A stretch of 64,000 nucleotides of DNA from Brachypodium distachyon (taxonomy: Eukaryota; Streptophyta; Magnoliopsida; Poales; Poaceae), in NCBI RefSeq assembly GCF_000005505.3, contig NC_016131.3, positions 3,658,001 to 3,722,000 on the forward strand. The letters are read 5' to 3'. Shown here piece after piece: positions 45,820 through 57,200 of the stretch (positions within the stretch are counted from its first letter, which is position 1; each line of letters starts with the position of its first letter). The notes below the pieces were generated by a model. The model did not search any database. It was not told the DNA's origin and saw only the letters and a program-made list of their open reading frames with translations. The position numbers and the translations under genes were made by a program.

Positions 45820-46766
45820 GAGCAAATTGTACAAAACACCCGTCCTTGGTCAGCTTCTTGCAGAGAACACCTACCTGACGTCTTTTTTGCGCAAAACACC
45901 TACTATTCGTCTAATCCGTTGCACATAAGTCCTAACCTGAGATTTAGCTCGTTAACAAGGTTTCTGACGGATGGGGGCCATCCATCAGTGCGGCAGCTGG
46001 GGCTTGCGAGCGTGGCTAACTATGGCTGCTCATGCCATGCCATGTCTCGTCGCTGCTTTGCTGCTGTTGTGGCTGCGGCTGTCCAAGTTCATGTTGCTAC
46101 CGCTGTGGCTCGTAGCAGGCCGGCGACGCTCTGATAAGTTGTTGCCACCCCGCACAACACTACGTTGCCCCACAAGCGCGGCAGCAACAGCAGCAGCACC
46201 GCATGCTTCCCCATGTCGGATCAGGATCAGGACCAGGAGCTCGTTGTGCGGCCGGCACTTCCCTCCATCCGTGCGGTTCCTGCCTGGCCGTGCTCCCGCC
46301 CCGCCGCTAGGGATGTCAACGGCGTCCTAAACGGCGCCGCCAAGCCCAGTTCTATCCTTCCTGCAGAGGTTAGTTTTAGATTTTTCTTTTTTCTTTTGCT
46401 GCCTAAGTCTGCTGTGGGGCAGGGCTAAACGGGCTCAACGGGCCTCTAACCGGCGCCAGTTTACATCCCTACCCGCCGCAACCTCGCGGCCCTCGTCGCT
46501 GCTGGAGTTCCTGACCGGGCGGCGGTGGGACGGAGGGCGCCCCGCAAGCGCAGCGGCAACCCAGACAGCGGCCGGGAACGACGATGGCATGACCCGGGAC
46601 TTCCTTGGCACTGACGGGTGGGCCCCACCGGTCAGTAACCTCGTTAACGAGTTAGGACTTATGTGCAACGGATTAGATGAATAGTATGTGTTTTGCACAC
46701 AAAAAACGTCGAGGGGGTGTTTTTGCAACAAGACGACCAAAGATTGGTGGTTTGTGCAATTTCCTC
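45820..46766. mobile_element. Pack-MULE-like element: about 150-bp inverted ends around GC-rich DNA
   Basis: Left from 45820 (GAGCAAATTGTACAAAACAC) and right to 46766, in reverse (GAGGAAATTGCACAAACCAC), match with indels over about 150 bp. Shared segments are ctattc-tctaatccgttgc, acataagtcctaac, ctcgttaac(a/g)agg and tgac(c)ggtgggg-cccatc/c. These ends match the GAAATTGCACAAACCACC type of grass MULEs. Between them 46010-46600 is GC-rich with exon-like texture (46165-46330 and 46500-46600), as when a gene fragment has been captured; the source was not recognised. Flanking 9-mers tttgcacta and ttcacgcta agree at 6 of 9. Confidence 0.7.
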
Positions 46767-49552
46767 TTCACGCTAGATTGAGATGCCTTCAAGTTCCACG
46801 CTTGTACTATAATGGGATTGCAAAAGCAGGATCGGTTGGGGGGAAAAAAAGACACAGGTTGGTCCCTTCGTACGTACGTACTACCTAGGCCGAACACCAT
46901 TGACCTTTTCTATTGACGGAAGTATTGCCATGCATGCTGGTACTGCGCATGGTGAAATGCTTGGGCAGATAGATCACTGATCCACGAGCTAGCTAGGACA
47001 CCTCGCTCCTAGATCGAGTACCGGGAACCTCGCCGCTTGAAGTTCAGCTCGAAAATCCAAACACGTGTGTAACACATGGCCGTTCGGTCGACGGTCGTGC
47101 CATTTGCTGGCTGCCTTTTACTTCTTCTTTTCTAAATTGTCATTGCTGCCTGCTAGGCTCTGCTACCACTTCTCGCGGGGAGCTTGCGGAAGACGACGCC
47201 CGGGCGGGCCATGTATCCCATGGGCAACGGGCCCAGCGTGTACGTCGAACCGATCGGACTTCTGTACGGTGGACGGGTTTCGAATCGAGCTGCCCACGTT
47301 GTTTCCCGTTCTCGACCCATGCATGCCCAGGTACAGACGAACCTGTTGGTCCTCCTGCCTAGGTGGGTGTGGGTGCACACTAGTTTGTACTTTGTACTAC
47401 GGTGCATGCACGTTCTTCACGACGGTTGACAGTTTTTGTTATAAAGTTTATCGAATTTTAGAGTTTGCTCTCCATTTTGGACGGAGAAAGTACGTATTAT
47501 ACGAGCCATATTTATTCTTGTCTTGATATCAAATCAACGAGTTTGGATCCTAAAAAACAAGTGATGCAGTCTAAAGTTGACAAATCATGGATCGCCACCA
47601 ATTGAGCGCCGTTCTATAGACCTAAAGATTTAAGGAGTATCCAACAATCCGGTTTGCCAAAAGGAAAGGTAAAAAAGGCCATACACCACACACTGACACA
47701 CTCATACATGATGCAGCACAGCCTATTAGCGGCAACATCGGCCGAATAAATGACGTGCAACACCTCCAGATGCATGGTTGCACCTATGAGTTCATAGAAG
47801 TCCGCAATTTTTCCTATTATATCGTGTAAGTAATTGGCGACTTTGTTTTCGTTTGAAACAAGGTCGCCAAACAATTTTATGAGGACCGACAAACCGCACA
47901 TGCCTCCACTAAAATGCCCCCAATCTCGCGAGCCAATTCCCAAACATATTAACGACAACTAGGCGGTAGGTTAAAACCGCAAACATGACCCACCACTCAA
48001 TGCGAGTCAGGACAATCAACAAAAAGGTGTCTGGTCATCTCATCATATACAGTCGCAAAACAATGTCTTTTACTCCTATTCTACCTCCGTTTTGGCAAAT
48101 TATCTATCGCGAGGATAAATTCACAACAAATATATTGAGCACAAGTTTAGGTTTCCACATACATTTCTTGCAAAACGGCAACCACTCACTCCGTAACCAC
48201 GACAAATATTTAGAAACGGAGGGAGTAATATTTACCAGTGCCGACTGCATTGACTTGGCCGTAAATCATCCGGTGGAGTAAGATCACATCGAAAGATATC
48301 GGCTCTATACGATGACCTCATGCTCCGATGCTCATCATGGTTAATGTCACGCCGCAAGGCAATTCGATTGGTGGTGCACATTCCGCGTTTGCACTAAAAA
48401 AACATTCGCACTAAATCGACCACACACTCTACGTTTCTATATTGGGACTTTCTCCCAGCCGCCAAAGCTACAAAATTGCCAAAAGCAGGCTTAATCCGTT
48501 TGTCGGCCGGGCGGACAGGAGTGTCTTTATTGACGTTTGCTGTCCACGGAAGTATTCGAAAAATAGCAAATTAAGATAACGGCAGGCATATAATAATGTT
48601 GTTTACAGTTTGACAAGATAAAATGTGGGCTCTGACGTTGGTTATATTTACAGCAACTTGTTTAGCCGTGACAATGAGATAAACAATAATTTTATGTGCA
48701 CGAGTAACACGCTGATGCATGGAACGGAGAAAAATGTTGCGAGTGTTTGGAGTCACTCCGGTGTCCATGCACCGTCTTGTCGACGCGACGATTTCACCCA
48801 CTCTGGTCGGAAGGTGGCGCTGCACCCTTCGCTGCCAAGAACCAGCGCTATTATGTTTTTTTGCTTTTCACTCCTTTGCTTTGGAGGGGTTCAGTTACAA
48901 GTGTTTGGAACGAATAAAGTTCAGAATTCAAATTACGAATCTGGAAGTTGATCGGGGTCCTTCAATTCAGGGGGGCACGGGCTTTGTCTGTCTCCTCCGC
49001 GAATTTTGTTCCAGCTATTTGTCACCACCACAAGGTAGACAGCAGGAACGTACTACGCGGTACAGTACTCCGTAGAATTTTGTGCACGCGCAACAGCTGC
49101 GCTAATTATGGGCCATGTAACAAGTAACCGAGCAGCCCGACACCCCCATGGGCCATGGACCCTACGTGTACGTCGAATCGATGGATGCTATCGGCTTTGA
49201 ATTTTCTACCGTGGACGCGGATCGACCATCGAGCGGCCCACGTTGCTTCCCAGTCTTGCTCGACCCATAAACTCCAAGGTACAGAGCACTAGCTTGCCCT
49301 GAGGCCGGTCCTGGCCTCCTGGGGTGGGTGCACTAGCTTGTACGCTGCCACGCACGCACGCATGTGCCAACGCATGGGTTTCGATCACCACGCACGTTGT
49401 TCACGGCGAGACACCGATTTCATTTCACCCACAAGTAAATTTCCTCCTTCAGTAGCTCCCACTGAACCCCACAAGCACACAGCCCGTTCTTTCTTGCCGC
49501 GCCCAGCCGTGTCCCCAGCTGCCCGAGTAGTGGAGTCTGGAGATCGACCGGC
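46767..49552. other. TSA1-TSA2 spacer, second part, and TSA2 upstream region
   Basis: The block 47160-47410 (with 'gggccatgtatcccatggg', 'gtacgtcgaaccgat', 'tgctcgacccatgcatg'-like text) recurs at 49135-49360 just upstream of TSA copy 2. 48330-48960 is the second copy of 43560-44425. A possible Stowaway relic spans about 48083-48225, with right end AAACGGAGGGAG. No gene was recognised. Confidence 0.5.
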
Positions 49553-49560
49553 TATATAAA
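49553..49560 (+). promoter_or_regulatory. TATA box of TSA copy 2
   Basis: TATATAAA in the context gaccggctatataaacgcgc lies 152 bp before the start codon, giving a leader of about 120 nt. It is the clearest TATA box in the TSA array; copies 1 and 3 have none as good. Confidence 0.7.
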
Positions 49561-49704
49561 CGCGCCCAGATCACTTCCCATATCACACACCCTAATCCAT
49601 CCCATTCCCATCGAAGAGTTCATCAAGTGAGCAAGCAACACTTGATAGCTTCCAACTAAATCAAAGCTGTAGAATTCTACTACTCCGCTAGTCACACACA
49701 TCAG

Positions 49705-51341
49705 ATGGCGTTCGCGCTCAAGGCGTCCCCTTCCACCTCGTCCTCGGCCGCGCTCAGCCATCGGACACGGCGCGTAGTTTGCAACATGTCCACGGCCACG
49801 CCCAGGCCGACGAGGCTCGTCCTCAGTGCGCCACCGCCGCCAGGGTTCTCCGTGGTAGCTACGGTTGCCATTGCCGACGAGCGAACAAGCCGCCGCCGCC
49901 AGATGTCCGTGGCGCAGACCATGGCCAGGCTCAAGGCGCAGGGCAAGGCACGTCAATTTCCAGTGAATCCGAGCTCAATCGCACACAAAATTTACTCCAA
50001 TTGAATAACGAATGCTCGAGTCTTACATGTTGTTACGAATGCATAATTGCATTTGCAGACGGCGTTCATCCCGCGCATCACGGCGGGGGACCCGGACTTG
50101 GTCACGACGGCAGAGGCGCTGAGGCTGCTGGACTCCATCGGCGCCGACGTCATCGAGGTCGGCATGCCGTTCTCGGACCCCTACGCCGATGGCCCGGTGA
50201 TCCAGGCGTCCGCGGCGCGGGCGCTGGCAGGTGGGGCCACGATCGACGCGGTCATGGACATGCTGAGAGAGGTCACGCCGGAGCTGTCCTGCCCCGCCGT
50301 GCTCGTCTCCTACCTGGGCCCCGTCGTCCGGCGCGGGGCCGACAGCTTCACCGCCGCCGTCAGAGACGCCGGCGTGCAAGGGCTTATGATACGTGATCTC
50401 CCTTACGCAGAGGCATGCGGTTTCAGGGCTGCAGCCAGCCAGAACGACCTGGAACTGGTACGTTGCATGCATATGCTCCCTTGATTTTAACGGAAATTAA
50501 TTAATAAACCGTGTAATGCTTAAACAGGGCGGGATTAGTAGGAGTAGCATTTTTTTTTCGAAAAGAAGGGCAACCCCCGGCCTCTAGATCGACGGCCTCT
50601 ACATCGATCGATGCACACAACCATAATAGGAGTAGCAGTTACTAACTGGTTCTGTATTTGTTTGGATTGGTTCTTGCAGGTGCTACTTACAACGCCAGCT
50701 ACACCAGCAGGGAGAATGACTGATATCACGAAAGCTTCAGAAGGTTTTGTTTACCTTGTGAGTGCGAAATGGATGCATGTGTCCTCACTGTTTCGATGCA
50801 AGTTTAGATTCACCATAACTTGATACTGACAATTACCTAATCCCATTGCTCAGGTAAGTGTCAATGGAGTTACAGGTCCGCGAGCAACTGTGAACTTGCG
50901 TGTCAAGGGTCTTCTGAATGAGATCAAGCTGGTCTGCAGAAAATTATATTAAGGATCACACACTTCTCTATCAAGGAAACTGTAACAATTAGTGCCTTCC
51001 ATGCTCATATTGTTATATATTCCTTTCAGGTCACTGACAAAGCAGTGGTAGTTGGATTTGGCATATCAACACCTGACCATGTTAGACAGGTAAAAAGATT
51101 AGCTATAAGATCGAAGACTCGCCACAGTTTACTAATTCTAATTTCCAAATCTTAAAATCTAATTAATGTACTACTGTTTTTTCTCATGAATTGTAAATGG
51201 ATACAGGTTGCAGAGTGGGGTGCCGATGGAGTAATCATCGGCAGCGCAATGGTGAAGCAACTGGGTGAAGCAGCTTCTGCAAGAGAAGGGTTGAAGAAAC
51301 TGGAGCAGTATGCTAAAAGCCTGAAGGCTGCCCTGTCGTGA
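49705..51341 (+). CDS. TSA: Tryptophan synthase alpha / indole-3-glycerol-phosphate lyase, copy 2
   Basis: Six exons (49705-49947, 50059-50457, 50680-50757, 50854-50931, 51030-51089, 51207-51341) encode 330 aa. The start [20 protein letters not shown] shares its first ten residues with copy 1 and looks like a plastid transit peptide. Exon 1 must end AAG before GCACGT, so intron 1 is GC-AG. Catalytic acids are kept in [15 protein letters not shown] (E114, D125), as are GVTG, GFGISTP and GSAMV. Unusual residues are [10 protein letters not shown], where the family has [14 protein letters not shown] for [10 protein letters not shown], and PAGRM for P(T/A)ERM. Exon 2 (399 bp) equals exons 2+3 of copy 1 (322+77). 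Divergence is higher than in copy 3, suggesting a specialised indole-releasing enzyme or decay. No stop or frameshift is seen. Confidence 0.93.
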
Positions 51342-51582
51342 GATATGTGAACTATTAAGATCGGTTAATTAACTGGATCGCCAAGATGTAAATACATAAA
51401 GGCACGGTTGATTAGCTACACCTACAGGCTGGTTTTTAGTAGTCAAAATAAGAATGTACTTGTAGAAGCAAATGGAGCACCCTGTTATTTTCGTATGGGC
51501 AGAAGACCCTGGCTAGCTTTGGAGCCAAATCTCCCCCTGCTGTTGTGATCATGGTTTACTTTGGAAGGTGGGGAAATATCCA
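51342..51582. other. TSA copy 2 3' flank
   Basis: Presumed 3' UTR and flank; nothing else was recognised. Confidence 0.4.
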
Positions 51583-52460
51583 GTGAAAACACTTATCCGG
51601 TGAAAACCTGAAAACTATCTCTGTCAACCGTTGGATCGAGAATGTATGGCTCAGATTGAAGGTGGGATTGGAACCAGCCACTTAAACGACATTTGCACAA
51701 AACTCTTTGCTTTTACGTACAAACACGGCAACGATTGGGCAAAACTGGAAACCGTTCGTCTTCGTTCCGATCGAAATCACCATTGTCCACGGAGACTCGT
51801 CTGGCTCCAATCGCCGGTGTTTGCCCTCTGCGGCCGCGGGCCATGTCCCCTACCTTTCCGCAGCGTAAGCAAGCCCATGGGATTCCGAGCCATGGGGTGG
51901 CCGCCACGGCTGCTCCCCGACGCGAGGTGCAGGCGTGCAGCGCCAGCCGCCGTCAGGTCGCCGTCACAAGGGTGCCATAGACTCGACGAGTCGCGGAGGC
52001 TGCCACAAGGCCGTAGAATCGAAGGGTCGCGCAGGACGCCTCCACCGCCGCACGTGGGCTCAGAGCCGCCGGCGGCGCTCGGCCTTGGAGGCTCCAGCCT
52101 CCAGGACGTGAAGGAGCAGAGGTCGCCGTCTTTCTTTTTTTTTGCGGGTAGGTCGCCGTCGGGGATTGAACTCGCCTTCGCGGAGTTGCTCTTGCCGTTG
52201 CGGATCCGTTGTTCGCCGGCACAGAAGCGGACGGTGCCGGCAGCGGGTGGGTGCTGGCGCTCGGCCTTGGAGGTAGCTTCCAGACGGATCGAAGGCGATT
52301 CGTCCATTCTGTTTTGTTTTCTCGGTGAGAAAAAGGATAAGGGCAAGGGGTTTTCTGTAAAGCAGGCTTGTGGGAATCCCACTTTGATCTGAGCCATACG
52401 TTTTTGATCTAATGGCTCACGCCAGAAGTTTTCAGGTTTTCACTAGATTAGAGTTTTCAC
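51583..52460. mobile_element. TIR element with GC-rich, possibly captured, interior
   Basis: The left end from 51583 (GTGAAAACACTTATCCGGTG, then AAAACCTGAAAACT) and right end to 52460 in reverse (GTGAAAACTCTAATCTAGTG, then AAAACCTGAAAACT) match over about 90 bp, including 'tatggctcagat' and 'gtgggatt'. The interior 51760-52320 is GC-rich and open in one frame for 253 codons (51631-52392), but the translation is Arg/Pro-rich and resembles no known domain. The ends suggest a Mutator-like or unclassified TIR transposon. No convincing target duplication was found. A related single end lies near 43275. Confidence 0.6.
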
Positions 52461-52882
52461 ATGATACCTCCTCTTGGAAGGTAGCTGTGTTGGGAACATG
52501 GAGTATCACTAATGTTCAGACATAGGGAGTACATCTTCAATTCTTCATATGCTATTTTTAATGACGCGACAATACTTGTAAACTGCATGTGTGCAAGTCT
52601 TTCTCTGAAAAGGCTCTGTTTACCTAGTAAATCGGACCAAAAACCTCGAGTACAGAAAAACTTAGGGATGGCAAGTCAGGTTGAATACTTGAATCTCACC
52701 ACGGGAAAATCACAAGGATTTTTTCTGAACATTAAGTGTTCGTCATAGCTGTAGACGATGAGAAAATTTTATGAAGTTTGACCCCGCCGAAATAAATTCT
52801 ATGAAATGAGATGCAAAAAAGTTCATATGTTTTCAGTACTCCTATAAAAAACTAAAAATCAAACAAACTCAATTGGAAGGTA

Positions 52883-52995
52883 TTCCCTCCGTCCCATATT
52901 AAATGTCTTTCTATTACATGTATTTAGACATATTTTAGACATAGATACATCTATATTTGAGCATTTTTGAGTCACTCAATATGTGACGGAGGGAG
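52883..52995. mobile_element. Stowaway MITE
   Basis: The left TTCCCTCCGTCCCATATTAA and right TCAATATGTGACGGAGGGAG are inverted ends. The interior has 'ttacatgtatttagacat ... agacatagatacatctat'. TA precedes it; on the right 'cagta' follows, so the right border is slightly altered. Confidence 0.75.
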
Positions 52996-54239
52996 CAGTA
53001 AAGATAGTCTTCTAAATTGTTATGAATTTTTTAAAATGAAATAGGTCCTGCCTCGAGAACAATGCATGCATAATTTTAGTGGCTAGGGAAGGTACGTGCT
53101 GTACCACCAACTAACCATGCCGTGTCAAAACCGTTAGTGATGTTACTTGTGTTTCAATCGGGGCACCATAATTTTACTCTGCGATTCTAGTTTTCAGTAG
53201 AAGATGTGTGAGTACATCGACAGATTGACTAGTATGCATAAGTGTACGACCCTACGTTGTACGCAACGTTCAAAACAGCTGGTCCGGAGAGAAGATGATG
53301 CATGGTTAACAAGGAAGATGGATGCCCGGCCGGAAACTAAAGAAAGGAACGAGTGGAAGCGCGCGAGGGCCTTGTTCGTGTCTGTCTCCTTCAGTTTTCT
53401 CTGTGACAAGAGTACAAGACAAGCCATCAGCTTATTACACCTTAGTAGTACGTGAAAGGACGATGCATGAGACTGATTGATGCCTTCACAACTTCGCATG
53501 CACATGTTTGGTGTGCATGGTGCCATTGGCATGGCCAGTCCTTACGCAGACTATTCTGACTCAGCAGCTTTGCCCTCGTCCAGGAGAAAAGAAAAGAGCA
53601 GCGTCTTCTTCTTTTTTTGAGGGAAAAAAAACAGCGTCTTCTTCGCCCTTAATATTGTAGCGGGGCTACGCCTGCGAGCCCGGGCCCACTAAAGGCCCAC
53701 CAAGAAAGTACACCCATGCTGCGTGCATGCACGGCCTGAAATCTCCGACTTCTGCAAGTCAAGACGCAGCCGCCTGCTGTTTTTTTTTTAACCAGATGCA
53801 AAATAACCAACAAAACCATTTTCATACAATTTTTAATCCTGTAGATCAAACAAAATATGCTGAGGTCCTAGCTAAGGCTGCTGAGAGAGGAAGATGTATG
53901 GATAAGGAGATGGATGCGCGTCCGGGCACTGAAGAAGCTAGGAACGGGTGGAAGCGCGCCAGGTGCGCCTCAGCTCTTCGGTTTCATTCAGACAAGCCAT
54001 CAGATTACACCTGGTACGTAAAAGGACGACGCACGAAACTGGTCGATGTCCTTGACAAGTCATTGGGAACACTTGCACGTGTCACCTGCACAGAAACGCA
54101 GCTGAGCGTGAACGAGGCCCACGGCCCGGTCGCTTGGCTCGGCCCGGCCCGTGAAAGCTTCATTGTCTTCCCCAAAGTCGTTCACTCGTTCTGCTTGGCT
54201 GCCCCTGCGGAGGTTGGTGGCGGCGTGTCGGCGTCGCCC
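52996..54239. other. TSA copy 3 upstream region with a tandem duplication
   Basis: Segments 53293-53483 and 53888-54053 are diverged copies of one block. Both contain gatg(a/g)atgcatgg-like text, aaggagatggatgc(c/g)cg, gaa(c/g)gggtggaagcgcgc, gacaagccatcag, ttacacc and cgtgaaaggacga(t/c)gca(t/c)ga, in that order. An open frame crosses the second copy into exon 1 of TSA3, but nothing before MADPIVDG resembles the family in that frame. No clear TATA was found. Confidence 0.5.
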
Positions 54240-57200
54240 ATGGCCGACCCCATCGTGGACGGCGGCAACCGCAGCAGCGTCTCGGAGACCTTCTCCAGGC
54301 TACGGGAGCAGGGCAAGGTACTTCATGCTTTTACCCTTGTGGTTCGCGCTTCCAGTTTCGTGATTTAGAGGCAACTATGCTGTGCTTTCTGTCCTGATTG
54401 CTGCCCGATGGTCGATGCGTCTGCCTCTCCTTCTAGTGTAGCTACAACAACGGATTCAGTAATTTTACCGTGTTGCCCCGGATAATCGAGGTTGCTAATT
54501 CTGCGACCGTCATAACACGTTCGTCTCGGTGATGTAACTTCATCATGGTAGTCATTTTGATCGTTGCCAAGTTGGTCAAAAGATGCTGATGCAGACTACA
54601 TATGAGGTTATATGTACTCTCAGTTAATATTTCCTCTGATGCCTCATGGTATGCCATTTACGGCAAGTAATAGCACAATAACAGGATGTCAGAATTATTT
54701 GGGGGAGGTTTTTTTTTTATCTTAAGATGTTTGTGTAAATTTTCAGACTGCCTTCATCCCATTCATCACTGCTGGGGACCCTGATCTGGCAACCACGTCG
54801 AAAGCGTTGAAGATCCTCGATTCCTGTGGTTCGGATGTGATTGAGCTCGGTGTACCTTACTCGGATCCATTGGCTGATGGTCCGGTTATCCATGTACACG
54901 TTCGATTTTCTTCGTGCTTATCAGCAATGGTATAAATCATGGCTACAAGTTCTTTTGGCTTCACAATGATTTCAGGCCGCAGCAACCCGTGCGCTTAAGA
55001 AAGGCACTACACTCAAAGCTGTCTTGGCGATGCTCAAGGAGGTTATACCTGAACTGTCTTGTCCAATAGTTCTCTTCACATACTACAACCCAATTCTAAA
55101 GCTTGGGGTGCGGAACTTCATGACAAATATTAAACAAGCTGGTGTACATGGTACCTTTCCATACATAGTTAATAATGTTAACTTATGATGTCTTATATTA
55201 ATTACTTCAAGATATTTCTTTGAATTTGTAAATTCTGTTTGTGTCTTATATGATGTGAGCTTACCTTATTTTCTCCGATATATTCAGAAGCAAATAAAGA
55301 ACAAGGAATTCAGAGCAGAATCATAAGGCAGGCTAATTGTCTGTCAGTGTAAAGTTTCAGCAAAAAAAACCCGCCAGGGAGGGACATATTTAAGGCACAA
55401 GAAAGCAAGAAGTATTTATTCTTGAAAATACATTTAAAGTTAGTTAAATTCAGTTCCAGCTTCATTTTTGTATCAAGTGTTAAAATTCTTATTTAGTTAC
55501 CAGACGCATTCTTACAAAAAAAAGTAAAAACTTAAGCGGTGCACTGAGCTGACTACTTTACTTGATCTTTTCTTCATGTTAGAGTGCATTCATACAGATC
55601 TGGCCAAGGAAAACATCCCAGTTTACTGCTATGCGCACAAATTAAAGATTGGCCAGACAGTTGAAGATTATCAATACTACCCCTTCCTATGCCCCCCCCC
55701 CCCCCCCCCCCTAAAGTTGCATGACTATATAGCACCTTTTCCCGTGATCTTGTAATTTCAGTTTACTGGAAATTGGTGTAATTGTTGCAAAAAATTGAGT
55801 TGCTTTTGAACCTAGGAGACAGTACGATTATATCTATAGCTGTCTGTTTCGCATTTATGCTCTTGTAGTAGATGCAGTTGTTGATTCGCACTTGTTATGA
55901 TGCAGGTCTTGTCGTTCCCGATCTTCCATTGGAAGAGACAACAATATTGAGAAGCGAGGCCTCTATGCACAGCATAGAACTGGTGTGTCATCACTCTCAC
56001 CTTTCGTGTATTGTTCATGCAAATTTCCTTTTCATTGAGGAAAATGTGAAACTTGCTTCCATTTTGTAGTTGTCTTACCTTATCAAATTTAAGCCCTAAA
56101 TATATTCTCGCTTGAGATTATACCTGCAAATCTTCAGTCAGGGCTATGGTTGATCCAGATCCAGAAAAGGTGGATGGTTACATAAAACATATCTAGAACC
56201 TGTACAAGACCGGACCAAGTATGTAGAAATACGACCAGGTTAAAATGACTACCTCTGAGTTGCGAAAATTTTGCCAAGGCCACATTCAGAAAATCAGGGA
56301 AGGCTGTTTCAGATTTTTCTAATTGAAATTGGGCTACCCTGTGTTGATTTGACTAGGCCCACTGCAGCCCTAAGCTTTGGAATGAACCTGGCTAAGTGGC
56401 CAGTTTAGGCTTGGGGCGGTTAGTCAGGGGCCAAAATGCTCTCAGGTTTACTTGATCTCACTTGGTCACACAGTGACCATTTTATCATTTGGTAGCAAAA
56501 TTCTCCGTGATCGCTATGGATTTAACCAGCATATTCATTTTCACTAATAATTATCCCTTTCAAATTTCAACAGTTACATTTTACAAATATATGAAATTTA
56601 ATCCGAGTTTTTCTTTCAAACAAGAATAAATTTCAATACATGAACACACTATTAGGAAGAGGACCATATATTTTCACTAATAATTATCCCTTCCAAATTT
56701 CAACAGTTACATTTTACATTTGCACTAATGTTTGTTTGGTTGGGACAATACTTGAACACAATATTAGGAAGAGGACCATATATGTGTACCCTAGGGAAAA
56801 GCTTCGTTCAGTTTGTCGTTTGTTTGAAATAAATGAAGTAAACTCCACGAGGAAAAATATGGGGTAAGGTAGCCCACGAGTCAGCATGCTTTCTTTTGTT
56901 GTGAGTGAGGTGGGCGACATACAACCATCATTCCATTACCAACTGTCACTTACTCCTATATGATAGTAGTAAAAATAGTAAATATATTGAAATATAAGGT
57001 CATCGAATATTCTCGCATTTGCATGGTAAACTCGAATAATCTGTTATCTGCAGAGCTGCACCTGCATTACCTAGTTACAAATGTTGTCATTGCAGAAGAG
57101 TTTAGTGGGTATCTAGATACGATGATGAACTTATAACCAGAAGAGTTGTATTGAGTTCAATCATTTATTATTGATTTATATTTTCATGGTCACATGCAGG

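Noticed and set aside
51631..52392. 253-codon frame (plus) and antisense 206-codon frame
   Set aside because: Both lie inside a TIR element and translate into Arg/Pro-rich text with no domain; kept only as possible captured DNA.
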